Below are positions 33,527 through 41,612 of a stretch of 51,617 bases of DNA, in pieces. How positions within the stretch are numbered: the first letter of the stretch is position 1; every line of letters starts with the position of its first letter. Under the pieces are notes generated by a model, which ran no database searches, was not told the origin of the DNA, and saw only the letters and a list, made by a program, of their open reading frames with translations. The DNA comes from Alistipes sp. GTDB lineage: Bacteria; Bacteroidota; Bacteroidia; Bacteroidales; Rikenellaceae. Position numbers and translations under genes: made by a program. The stretch lies in contig JAGBCY010000014.1 of the NCBI GenBank assembly GCA_017937765.1, positions 1-51,617 of the forward strand, read 5' to 3'.

Positions 33527-33535
33527 GCAAAGATA
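33527..33535 (-). promoter_or_regulatory. Promoter of the thioesterase gene
   Basis: The minus strand reads TATCTTTGC 23 bp before the ATG, with a TTG about 13-20 bases upstream. Confidence 0.65.
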
Positions 33536-33666
33536 ACAATAATTTTCAATTGTACAACGTACTATAAATGTAAATTTTCGTATATTTGCCATCGTCAGAT
33601 GGATCTGTTACAATAAGGTTATACAACTCGAGCCGCAACAAGTGACGATAGTTTAACGCTTTTTAC

Positions 33667-33674
33667 TATATTTG
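33667..33674 (+). promoter_or_regulatory. -7 box of the DUF4294 gene, leaderless position
   Basis: TATATTTG ends 4 bp before ATG (33679). At the usual distance from this box the transcript would begin on the start codon. Confidence 0.5.
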
Positions 33675-33678
33675 TGTG

Positions 33679-34272
33679 ATGAAACTGCGTAATGTCATAC
33701 TTCTGCTCCTCGCCCTCCTGATGCTCGATGGCGGCACTCTCTCGGCACAACGCCCTCAGAGGGTTCGTGGCGTGCGTACGGCGCGCTGGGGTGTGGACGG
33801 CCGTGGCGACTCGGTGTTATACTTGCAGCTCATCCCTGTGAACATCTACCATCGTAAGCGCGACCTGAAGAACTACGAGCGTATGGTGCGTGCCGTGAAG
33901 AAGGTCTACCCGTTGGCGTTGGAGGCGGCAAAGCGTATGGAGAACCTCGACGAGGAGCTTGCGAAGTACGACAAGCGGCGCGACCGTCGGGCATATACCA
34001 AAGCCATAGAGGAGGCACTCAAGGAGGAGATCTCACCCGTGCTATGGAAGATGACGCGCTACGAGGGTAAGATTCTGTTAAAACTCATCGACCGCGAGAC
34101 CAACCACACCGTCTTTGGCATCATCAAGGACTTCCGCTCGGGCTTCACCGCGGGCTTCTATCAGACTTTAGCAAAGCTATTTGGCAACGACCTAAAGCTC
34201 GAGTACGACCCCGACGGCGAGGATGAGATGCTCGAGCAGATTGTCATCTACTATCGTGCGGGAATCCTCTAA
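33679..34272 (+). CDS. DUF4294 family secreted protein
   Basis: A 197-residue protein with a signal peptide (about residues 1-23, ending LSAQ) and the DUF4294 core. The core is LQLIPVNIYHRKRDLKNYERMVRAVKKVYP-like in character, with a conserved basic helix, KLIDRETNHTVFGIIKDFRSG, and a C-terminal GNDLKLEYDPDGEDEMLEQI. This family is restricted mainly to Bacteroidetes and has no known function. The ORF could start with a GTG one codon earlier. The ATG at 33679 is preferred and fits a leaderless promoter. Confidence 0.85.
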   Translation: MKLRNVILLLLALLMLDGGTLSAQRPQRVRGVRTARWGVDGRGDSVLYLQLIPVNIYHRKRDLKNYERMVRAVKKVYPLALEAAKRMENLDEELAKYDKRRDRRAYTKAIEEALKEEISPVLWKMTRYEGKILLKLIDRETNHTVFGIIKDFRSGFTAGFYQTLAKLFGNDLKLEYDPDGEDEMLEQIVIYYRAGIL

Positions 34273-34406
34273 CCGAGAGTTAGTAATTAGTAATTAGTAG
34301 TGGGTGATGGGTGTTCTCTTGCCTAACTTAATGCACGGCATAATCCATTTTGTTCGATCCCGCGATACGCTTTCCGTCGTGTGAGGCATAGTCTTATTGC
34401 GTGCTG

Positions 34407-34422
34407 CATCTGCCGGCAGATG
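34407..34422. promoter_or_regulatory. 16-bp perfect palindrome upstream of dnaG
   Basis: CATCTGCCGGCAGATG is self-complementary. It lies about 42 bp before the dnaG -7 box. It may be a regulator site. It lacks a T tract for a terminator. Confidence 0.4.
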
Positions 34423-34463
34423 GTTTGTAGGGAATATAAATTATAGAATACAAAATATTTTTG

Positions 34464-34471
34464 TATCTTTG
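34464..34471 (+). promoter_or_regulatory. dnaG -7 box, leaderless position
   Basis: TATCTTTG ends 4 bp before the dnaG ATG at 34476, the same spacing as for the DUF4294 gene. Confidence 0.6.
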
Positions 34472-34475
34472 CGCG

Positions 34476-36470
34476 ATGATTGATCGCGAAACCATAGACC
34501 GAATATACGCTGCTGCCAATATCGTAGATATTGTTGGCGACTATGTCACGCTCCGACGCAAGGGCGTGAACTACGAGGCGTGCTGTCCTTTCCATCAGGA
34601 GAAGACCCCTTCGTTCAAGGTCTCACCGGCACGCGGCATATACAAGTGCTTCGGCTGCGGCAAGAGTGGTAACGCCATCAATTTCATTATGGAGACCGAG
34701 AGTGCCACTTATCCCGAGGCCCTACGTATCGTTGCGAAACGCTACGGTATCGAGGTTAGGGAGGAGGCTATGACCGAGGAGGATATCGCTCGCAACAACA
34801 ACCGCGAGAGTATGTTCGCGTTGAATGCGTGGGCTGCGGAGTACTTCCAGCGATATATGTTTATGGAGGATGAGGGTCGTAGCGTTGGACTCTCGTACTT
34901 CTCATCGCTCCGAGGCTTTAGCGATGCCACGATCCGTAAGTTCGGCCTCGGCTTCTGTCCCTCGTCGGGCCTGCGTTTCTTGGAGGATTGTCGCGCTGCG
35001 GGGTATAAGGATGAGTTCCTGTTGTCGACAGGTCTCGCGTTCCAGCGCGAGAGCGACGGTGCTCTGCGCGATAGGTTCTACGACCGCGTGATGTTTCCCA
35101 TACATAATGTCTCGGGTCGTGTCGTGGGCTTCGGTGGTCGTACGTTGCGTACCGATAAGAAGGTCGCTAAGTATCAGAACTCGCCCGAGAGTGAGATATA
35201 CAACAAGCGTCGCGAGCTCTACGGCCTCTTCTTCGCTAAGAAGGCGATACAGCAGGAGGATTGCGCCATTATGGTGGAGGGCTATGCCGATGTAATTTCG
35301 ATGCACCAGGCGGGTGTCGAGAATGTCGTCGCCTCGTCCGGAACGTCGCTCACCGAGGAGCAGGTGCGCCTACTCAGCCGCTTTACGCGTAATATGACGC
35401 TTATGTTCGATGGTGATGCTGCGGGTGTCAAGGCTGCACTTCGAGGTGTGGATATTGTGCTTAAAGAGGATATGAACGTGCGCATCGTTCTGCTACCCGA
35501 GGAGCACGATCCCGATACCTTTGCTCGTGCGCACTCGTCCGAGGAGCTTCGAAAGTATATCTCGGATAATGCTCAGGACTTCCTCGCCTTCAAGGCACGA
35601 TTGTTGCTCGGCGAGGCTACCTCCGACCCGCTGAAACGCTCGGAGGCGATTCAGGATATGGTGCAGTCTATCGCCGTGATTCCCGACCAGATAAAACGCT
35701 CGGAGTATGTGCGTTACTGCGCCGAGATTATGAATGTCGAACAGCAGGTATTGGCTGTCGCCGTGGCTCGTAAGCTCGACGGAATACGAGGAAATGGCGA
35801 GGCTCAGGACTTCCTCACACGCCAGCAACGTCGCGACTATGATAGGGCTACCCCCCAGTCGCTATATGTCGCCAAGCCCGAGCAGGGTGACGAAAGACCA
35901 CAGCTCACAGCAGGTACTACGATAGATACTTTAGAGCGCGAAGTGGCAAAGTATCTCCTAAAGTATGGACACCTCGACTTCGTGGTTGTGGAGGATAAGG
36001 AGGAGTTTCAGTTTAACGTCGCGCGCTATATCTTCGAGGAATTGGAGGCCGACGGGCTGCAACTTAGAGAGGGCGTCTATCGCTCGATATACGAACTCTA
36101 TCGTGCCGAATGGGAGCGTCTGGGTGATGGTGTTGAGGTGCCTACGCACGTCTTTGTCAGCCACGCCGACAATGCGGTGGCGAGCACCAGTATTGACCTT
36201 CTAACCTCGGATGACGGCTATGTTATTAGTAAGATATGGGAGATGAAGGATGTCCATATCGAGAGTGTCGAGGAGCAGCTATCCGAGGGGGTGCCTAAGG
36301 TGGTTATCCTTTTTAAGTGGCGAATGCTCGAGGCCCGTATGTCGGAACTTAAGGCCATCATAGGTAGTGCGTCGGAGGAGGACGAGGAGTTAGCCTCGAC
36401 GGTGGCCCTATTTACGAAGTATCAGGCTGCACGTGTGGCTATTGCCAAGACTGTCGGACGATTGATTTAG
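34476..36470 (+). CDS. dnaG: DNA primase
   Basis: A 664-residue primase that lays RNA primers at the replication fork. The N-terminal CHC2 zinc ribbon has Cys37, His40, Cys58 and Cys61 (CPFHQEKTPSF and YKCFGCGKSGNAI). The RNA polymerase core with FGGRTL follows, then the TOPRIM domain (IMVEGYADVISMHQAG and MLMFDGDAAG-like MTLMFDGDAAGVKAA), then the C-terminal helicase-contacting region. The frame extends to a TTG at 34461, but that TTG overlaps the -7 box. The ATG at 34476 gives MIDRETIDRIYAAANIVDIV, the conserved beginning. Confidence 0.97.
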   Translation: MIDRETIDRIYAAANIVDIVGDYVTLRRKGVNYEACCPFHQEKTPSFKVSPARGIYKCFGCGKSGNAINFIMETESATYPEALRIVAKRYGIEVREEAMTEEDIARNNNRESMFALNAWAAEYFQRYMFMEDEGRSVGLSYFSSLRGFSDATIRKFGLGFCPSSGLRFLEDCRAAGYKDEFLLSTGLAFQRESDGALRDRFYDRVMFPIHNVSGRVVGFGGRTLRTDKKVAKYQNSPESEIYNKRRELYGLFFAKKAIQQEDCAIMVEGYADVISMHQAGVENVVASSGTSLTEEQVRLLSRFTRNMTLMFDGDAAGVKAALRGVDIVLKEDMNVRIVLLPEEHDPDTFARAHSSEELRKYISDNAQDFLAFKARLLLGEATSDPLKRSEAIQDMVQSIAVIPDQIKRSEYVRYCAEIMNVEQQVLAVAVARKLDGIRGNGEAQDFLTRQQRRDYDRATPQSLYVAKPEQGDERPQLTAGTTIDTLEREVAKYLLKYGHLDFVVVEDKEEFQFNVARYIFEELEADGLQLREGVYRSIYELYRAEWERLGDGVEVPTHVFVSHADNAVASTSIDLLTSDDGYVISKIWEMKDVHIESVEEQLSEGVPKVVILFKWRMLEARMSELKAIIGSASEEDEELASTVALFTKYQAARVAIAKTVGRLI

Positions 36471-36507
36471 TGAGACCTCCCTGGGTTTTCGCGGCCGAAG
36501 AAAAAAA

Positions 36508-36627
36508 GGTGGAGCCCGGAGCGTCGACGTATCACTACGCCAACAGTGTGCAAACAGAAAATAAACTTAAAAGATGTGTAAAACATATCAAAGATAAAAG
36601 AATTAGTTACCTTTATCCGGGTCCACC
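36508..36627. repeat. Imperfect inverted repeat in the dnaG-smpB gap
   Basis: GGTGGAGCCCGGA (36508-36520) and TCCGGGTCCACC (36616-36627) are inverted copies differing by one inserted base. They flank about 95 AT-rich bases. The whole 220-bp gap has no gene. It does not have tmRNA features although smpB follows. Confidence 0.55.
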
Positions 36628-36690
36628 CGCTTGTGAGAGTTCAAAACTTGTGCCGCGAGTGTGGCTGGAATATCGCGAGATGAAAAAATA

Positions 36691-37155
36691 ATGGCAGATT
36701 ATAAGAATATAAACATACGTAACAAGCGCGCGACGTTCGACTACGAAATCATCGAGGAGTACATCGCGGGCGTTGTCTTGGTTGGCACCGAGATCAAATC
36801 TATACGCTTGGGCAAGGCGTCGCTGGTCGACTCCTACTGCTACTTCGAGCGTGGCGAGCTATGGATCCGTAACGTCAACATTGCCGAGTATACGTGGGGT
36901 ACGTGCAATAATCACGTTCCTAAGCGCGATCGTAAGCTGTTGCTTAACCGTAAGGAACTCAATAAATTACAGCGAGCTTTACAAGATCGAGGCCTTACGG
37001 TTGTGGGTCTCAGACTCTTCCTCACGGAGCGTGGTTTGGCGAAGATTGCCGTAGGTCTGGCGCGTGGCCGTAAGTCGTTCGACAAGCGCGAGTACATCAA
37101 GGAGAACGACGCTAAGCGCGAGATGGATAAAGCGATGAAAAATAATAGGAGATAG
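36691..37155 (+). CDS. smpB: SsrA-binding protein SmpB
   Basis: A 154-residue OB-fold protein that brings tmRNA to stalled ribosomes. It has the start [20 protein letters not shown], the [22 protein letters not shown] core, the [15 protein letters not shown] helix and a basic C-terminal tail [20 protein letters not shown] that inserts into the ribosome. The ATG at 36691 is chosen over the upstream in-frame start at 36661 because the extra residues are not part of the family. tsaB starts 2 bp after the stop. Confidence 0.96.
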   Translation: MADYKNINIRNKRATFDYEIIEEYIAGVVLVGTEIKSIRLGKASLVDSYCYFERGELWIRNVNIAEYTWGTCNNHVPKRDRKLLLNRKELNKLQRALQDRGLTVVGLRLFLTERGLAKIAVGLARGRKSFDKREYIKENDAKREMDKAMKNNRR

Positions 37156-37157
37156 AT

Positions 37158-37868
37158 ATGGCACTGATACTTTCAATCGAAACAGGCACGGACGTATGCT
37201 CCGTGGCATTAGCTAACGATGGCGAGCTTATGGCTCTTCGCGAGAGCGACGAGGGCCGCGACCACGCCAAGAAGGTGGCTCTCTTCGTCGACGAGCTACT
37301 GCGCGAGACGGGTGTTCAGCCCGACGACCTCGACGCTATCGCCGTGGGTAAGGGCCCAGGATCATACACTGGTCTGCGCATAGGTGTATCGTTTGCTAAG
37401 GGTATGTGCTACGCGCTCAACATCCCGCTCATAGCCATTGGCTCGTTGGATGCCCTTACGGAGGTGGCACGCGAGGATTACGATGCCGGTATCCTCGATA
37501 TCGAGGATGAGGAGTGGGCCTCGGCTCGTTTGTGCCCTATGGTCGATGCACGCCGTATGGAGGTCTACGCCCAAGTCTTTGATAATGAGGGCAGGCCGCT
37601 TTCGGAAGTGACGGCGGAGGTCGTTACCGAGGAGAGCTTCGCTCAGTGGCGTAAGGCCGGACGATTTGTGATATTTGGCAATGGTGCGCGTAAGTGTTGT
37701 GAGACTCTCGACGATGTAATATGTGTCGATGTTGCACCCTCGGCTCGTGGTATTGTACGCCTTGCTGAGGAAGCCTTCAATGCCGAGAAATTTGAGGATA
37801 TCGCCTACTTCGAGCCCTTCTATCTCAAGGAGTTTCTGGTTATCCCCTCTAAGAAAAAGCTACTGTAA
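37158..37868 (+). CDS. tsaB: tRNA threonylcarbamoyladenosine biosynthesis protein TsaB
   Basis: A 236-residue inactive ASKHA-fold partner of TsaD for t6A37 tRNA modification. It has the N-terminal ILSIETGTDVCSVALA, DAIAVGKGPGSYTGLRIGVSFAKG, and PMVDARRMEVYAQVF, followed by a variable C-terminal part. The length is typical. It is in an operon with smpB, separated by 2 bp. Confidence 0.93.
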   Translation: MALILSIETGTDVCSVALANDGELMALRESDEGRDHAKKVALFVDELLRETGVQPDDLDAIAVGKGPGSYTGLRIGVSFAKGMCYALNIPLIAIGSLDALTEVAREDYDAGILDIEDEEWASARLCPMVDARRMEVYAQVFDNEGRPLSEVTAEVVTEESFAQWRKAGRFVIFGNGARKCCETLDDVICVDVAPSARGIVRLAEEAFNAEKFEDIAYFEPFYLKEFLVIPSKKKLL

Positions 37869-37904
37869 TTTCTTGTGATAAGGGGTCGATTGTGGCCCCT
37901 AACA

Positions 37905-37958
37905 AAAAATCCCGACATTGGGACGTACCTCTAAGTACTACCCATCGTCGGGATTTTT
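37905..37958 (+). terminator. tsaB terminator
   Basis: Arms 37905-37922 and 37941-37958 pair as AAAAATCCCGAC..TGGG, interrupted by two mismatches, with T5 at the end. A smaller hairpin AGGGG-N10-CCCCT lies at 37881-37900. Confidence 0.88.
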
Positions 37959-38230
37959 GCCGAGTGTAACACTCGGCACCCTTCTGACAAGAAATGTGTC
38001 CTTACGGTGGAGTATAAATAAATTCGTCATGCCGAGGCGGGGCATCCCAGGCGGTGCGGAGTGTGGTGGGTTTCTATGCCCCAACGTGGGCATCTACTGC
38101 TGAATATATCTCGTTGCGGAGTGCTATGGTACGTATCAGCGAGGAAGATAAACAAAGGTAGATCACCACAGAATTGCATAGAGCGTAGTTGCGTATCAGT
38201 GTAGCCGTCGGATGCAATTCTTCGCGATGA

Positions 38231-38335
38231 TGCGGGTATATAAAAGTATACCCGCAAGAGCGGGAGGGAGTGAGGCGGACGTTGGTGCGGGCGGAGTGAG
38301 CAAAAGCAACGCGGGTATATAAAAGTATACTCGCG
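38231..38335. repeat. Two copies of a 26-bp hairpin in a 500-bp non-coding stretch
   Basis: GCGGGTATA-TAAAAG-TATACCCGC (38231-38256) is repeated 79 bp later (38310-38335) with one arm change to CTCGC and flanking C/G. The loop TAAAAG is identical in the two. The proximal copy could end the BspA-like gene on the minus strand, though the T tract is poor. In the rest of 37959-38367 I see nothing else recognisable. Confidence 0.65.
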
Positions 38336-38367
38336 TCACCATTGATGCTGTTTATTAAGCAGTTGGG

Positions 38368-39681
38368 CTAAAACTCGTAGCCGACAATATAATCTTTATA
38401 GTCGCTCCAACGCGCTGCCGACTTATACGCTTCGACCGATGCTGCTGGAACATAAATCTTACGTTCTGAAGCATTCGATTTAAACATATAATAGTCACCA
38501 GCTGGTGGAGTTGTCGCCTTGCAATATACACTTGTCAGTTTGTTGCAATCATAGAATGCCCACCTTCCAATCGTAGTAACGCTATCGGGAATAGTTACAC
38601 TTGTCAGCGAGTCGCAACAATAGAATGCACCACTTCCAATCGAAGTAACGCTATCGGGAATAGTTACACTTGTCAGCGAGTCGCAATTGTCGAATGCAAA
38701 ATTTCCAATCGTAGTAACGCTATCGGGGATAGTTACACTTGTCAGCGAGTCGCAACCTGCGAATGCATAGTTTCCAATCGAAGTAACGCTATCGGGAATA
38801 GTTACACTTGTAATCGAGTCGCAACAATAGAATGCATAACTTCCAATCGAAGTAATGCTATCGGGAATAGTATATTCTGTTAAACCTGCAGGTGCGAATG
38901 CTGTCAGTTTTCCATCGACAATTAAACAACGATTATCTTCTGATGCAAATTTGCCATAAAAACTTTCCAGCGAGCTGCAATGAAGGAATGCCTCCTGTCC
39001 AATTGAAGTAACACTATTACCAATAGTTACACTTTTCAGCGAGTTGCAATCGTAGAATGCATAATTTCCAATCGTAGTAACGCTATCGGGGATAGTTACA
39101 CTTGTCAGCGAGTCGCAACCTGCGAATGCATAATTTCCAATCGAAGTAACGCTATCGGGAATAGTTACACTTTTCAGCGAGTCGCAAAACATAAATGCAG
39201 AATCTCCAATCGAAGTAACGCCATTGCCTATAGTTACACTTGTCAGCGAGCTGCAATCACGGAATGCAGAATTTCCAATCGAAGTTATATTATGCGGTAA
39301 CTCTATCTTCTTAAGACTTCCACAATCCCGAAAGGCTTCATTTGCAATATAACTCAGGCCTGTGAAATATGCCAACTCCGTAAAAGAGATTATATCATAA
39401 CTCTTAAACGTGGTGCCAATATCGGTGACAGCGGCCGCCTCCCCGTATGACAACTCGGCATCGCCATTCGTATCCCAACTAACGACACATAATGTTTTAA
39501 CCGTATTATCAATAAATTTTATCAGTTGTGTCTTATCTTCCGGAGTATTATCTTCGGGCTTCTCGTCGTTGCCACCATCGGGTGTTTCAGTCGGGGTGTT
39601 GGTTGGCTCGTTTACGCCATCATCTCCGCTCGCCGTAGCAACCATCCCAACAAGTGCAAGCAGTAGAAATAGTTTTTTCAT
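38368..39681 (-). CDS. BspA-like leucine-rich repeat surface protein
   Basis: A 437-residue exported protein. After a signal peptide comes a Thr/Pro/Glu-rich linker (about residues 22-50), then an acidic Ca-binding-like loop DTNGDAELSYGEAAAV. Ten or so BspA-type LRR_5 repeats of 23 residues follow (consensus SIGxxAFxxCxSLTSVTIPD plus SVT), interrupted once by a 30-residue island. The repeats are nearly identical in DNA (69-bp period). The expected lipobox Cys is Ser (VATASGDDG), so it is probably released by signal peptidase I or is not lipidated. BspA-like proteins mediate adhesion in oral and gut Bacteroidetes. Confidence 0.9.
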   Translation of the reverse strand: MKKLFLLLALVGMVATASGDDGVNEPTNTPTETPDGGNDEKPEDNTPEDKTQLIKFIDNTVKTLCVVSWDTNGDAELSYGEAAAVTDIGTTFKSYDIISFTELAYFTGLSYIANEAFRDCGSLKKIELPHNITSIGNSAFRDCSSLTSVTIGNGVTSIGDSAFMFCDSLKSVTIPDSVTSIGNYAFAGCDSLTSVTIPDSVTTIGNYAFYDCNSLKSVTIGNSVTSIGQEAFLHCSSLESFYGKFASEDNRCLIVDGKLTAFAPAGLTEYTIPDSITSIGSYAFYCCDSITSVTIPDSVTSIGNYAFAGCDSLTSVTIPDSVTTIGNFAFDNCDSLTSVTIPDSVTSIGSGAFYCCDSLTSVTIPDSVTTIGRWAFYDCNKLTSVYCKATTPPAGDYYMFKSNASERKIYVPAASVEAYKSAARWSDYKDYIVGYEF

Positions 39682-39815
39682 AGTAATATGATTTTTGTTT
39701 GATTTTCAATTATATTACCGTACAACTCCTATGCGGTGGTAGTAATAAACAGAAAGTGTGGAGTCGATTTACGTATTTTCTTAGAAGGAGTGCGAAAAAC
39801 ACTTTCAATATGTCT

Positions 39816-39844
39816 GCTATCTCACGGATAGCACTACAAAATTA
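39816..39844 (-). promoter_or_regulatory. Promoter and 5' hairpin of the BspA-like gene
   Basis: The minus strand has TAATTTTG (39837-39844), then at the start of the predicted leader the hairpin GCTATC-N5-GATAGC (39816-39832). The leader would be about 150 nt. Confidence 0.55.
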
Positions 39845-39900
39845 AAAATAATTTTCCAAACGAACAACACTCGCGGGGGACATTGTTCCATAAGAATACA

Positions 39901-39937
39901 AAAAATCACCTTTTGCTGTGATGCATAAGGTGATTTT
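39901..39937 (-). terminator. recN operon terminator
   Basis: AAAATCACCTT (minus arm 39927-39937) pairs with AAGGTGATTTT (39902-39912) around a 14-base loop and ends in T. Confidence 0.88.
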
Positions 39938-39970
39938 CGTGTCTATTTATTTAGCCGCTAAAAGAAGATG

Positions 39971-41611
39971 CTACCCTAAGAGGATTTTTGCCTGTTTGCG
40001 GGCGGCCTCGGTGATGGCGCTGCCCGAGAGCATCTTGGCTATCTCGTCTACGCGCTCCGTCTTCGTCAAGCGACGAATGTTCGACAATCCCGCCTCCTTG
40101 AAGACCACAAAGTGTGTTCCCTGCTTCGAGGCAACCTGCGGGAGATGTGTGATGTCGACAATCTGCATCGACAGTGCCAGACGCGCGATGATGTCGCCCA
40201 TAGCATCGGCAATACGGCCCGAAACTCCCGTGTCAATCTCATCGAAGATAACCGTCGGTAGCTGTCGCTTCTCGGCAAGCAATGCCTTGATGGCGAGCAT
40301 TATACGTGATAGCTCACCGCCCGATGCAATGCGCTCCACAGCTCCGGGTCGAGTTGTTCGGTTTGCCGTGAATAGGAACGACACGCCATCGGTGCCAAGC
40401 GGCGTAAATTGCTCTATGCTGTTTATCTCCACGATAAACTCGGCATCCTCCATTCCGAGCGTGCGTAGCATCGTTGCCACGTGCTGCTCGAAGTCGTGAG
40501 CCACGCCCTTACGCGCCTCGTGGAGGCGTTGTGCAGCAGCGCGACACTCCGTCTCGGCCGTGTCGATCTTTGCACGCAGCTCCTTTATTGCCGTGTCGCT
40601 ATTATCAATCGCAGCGAGCTTAGACTCAAATATTTCAGCCTTTGCCAATAGGTCGTCGTACGACTCGGCGCGGTGCTTCATCTCGAGCGAGTATATCGTG
40701 TTGAGCCTATCGCTCAGCGTTTGCAGCTTCTCGGGGTCGGCATCTATGCGTTCAGCCTCATCTGCCGCTGTGGCACTTATATCCTTGAGCTCGGTCACAA
40801 CCGAACGTAGTCGCTCGGCGAGTGCTGCGCCAGCAGGGTAGCGATCGCCAATACCCTCCAACTCACGCTCCGAACGTGCGAGCATCGTCGTTGCGCCTAA
40901 CTCCTCGTCGTCGAGCGTGTTACGTAGTGTGGTTAGTGCCTCGCCAATACGATCGGCACTCTCCAACGTCGCCAGTAGCTGTTCTGTCTCGGCCTGCTCC
41001 CCGAGCTTTAGCTTTGCCGCACGAAGCTCCTCGACCGTATATCGCAGCCACTCCTCATCTCGGCGTGCCGCCTCCATATCGGCCTCCATTCTGCGTAGCT
41101 CGCTGCGCAGCGCGCTGAGTGTTGCCAACCTCTCGGTGTAGTCGTCGACAAGCTCGCCACTTGATGCCAACGTGTCGAGTGTCGTTATGCGGAACTCTTC
41201 CGACGATATGACGAGGTTCTGATGCTGAGAGTGAATATCTATGATCTTTGAGCTTAACTCCTTGAGTGTCACGAGTTGTACGGGGACGTCGCCAATGAAT
41301 GCGCGACTCTTGCCCGCTGGTGTGATAACGCGGCGGATGGTAATCTCAGCCTCGTAGTCGATGTCGTTTTCCTCGAAAAAGTTTTCGAGGTCAAGTCCCG
41401 CTATGTTGAACGTTGCCTCTACAACGCAGTTACGTGTGGTGTCCTTGAGTGCCTGTCCCTCGTTCTTGGCACCGAGCAGTAGCCCGAGCGCACCGAGCAG
41501 TATCGACTTTCCGGCACCCGTCTCACCCGTAATGATATTCAGGTGCTCGTCCCACTCCACGCGGAGTGAGTCGATGAGGGCATAGTTCTCTATGGCGAGG
41601 CTCTTAAGCAT
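39971..41611 (-). CDS. recN: DNA repair protein RecN
   Basis: A 546-residue SMC-like ATPase in double-strand break repair. It has MLKSLAIENYALIDSLRVEW, Walker A TGETGAGKSILL, a long central coiled coil (about residues 150-370), the ABC signature ASGGELSRIMLAIK and Walker B PTVIFDEIDTGVSG, then DITHLPQVASK. Normal length. It is the last gene of the bamD-rpoZ-coaBC-recN run, with its start one base away from the coaBC stop. Confidence 0.96.
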   Translation of the reverse strand: MLKSLAIENYALIDSLRVEWDEHLNIITGETGAGKSILLGALGLLLGAKNEGQALKDTTRNCVVEATFNIAGLDLENFFEENDIDYEAEITIRRVITPAGKSRAFIGDVPVQLVTLKELSSKIIDIHSQHQNLVISSEEFRITTLDTLASSGELVDDYTERLATLSALRSELRRMEADMEAARRDEEWLRYTVEELRAAKLKLGEQAETEQLLATLESADRIGEALTTLRNTLDDEELGATTMLARSERELEGIGDRYPAGAALAERLRSVVTELKDISATAADEAERIDADPEKLQTLSDRLNTIYSLEMKHRAESYDDLLAKAEIFESKLAAIDNSDTAIKELRAKIDTAETECRAAAQRLHEARKGVAHDFEQHVATMLRTLGMEDAEFIVEINSIEQFTPLGTDGVSFLFTANRTTRPGAVERIASGGELSRIMLAIKALLAEKRQLPTVIFDEIDTGVSGRIADAMGDIIARLALSMQIVDITHLPQVASKQGTHFVVFKEAGLSNIRRLTKTERVDEIAKMLSGSAITEAARKQAKILLG

Positions 41612-41612
41612 C

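Noticed and set aside
36471-36690. Possible tmRNA next to smpB
   Set aside because: No tRNA-like ends, no TTCGA T-arm and no tag reading frame could be found.
38368-39681. Regular 69-bp spacing taken as a CRISPR-like array
   Set aside because: It is a coding repeat of leucine-rich units without spacers of unique sequence, and there are no cas genes.
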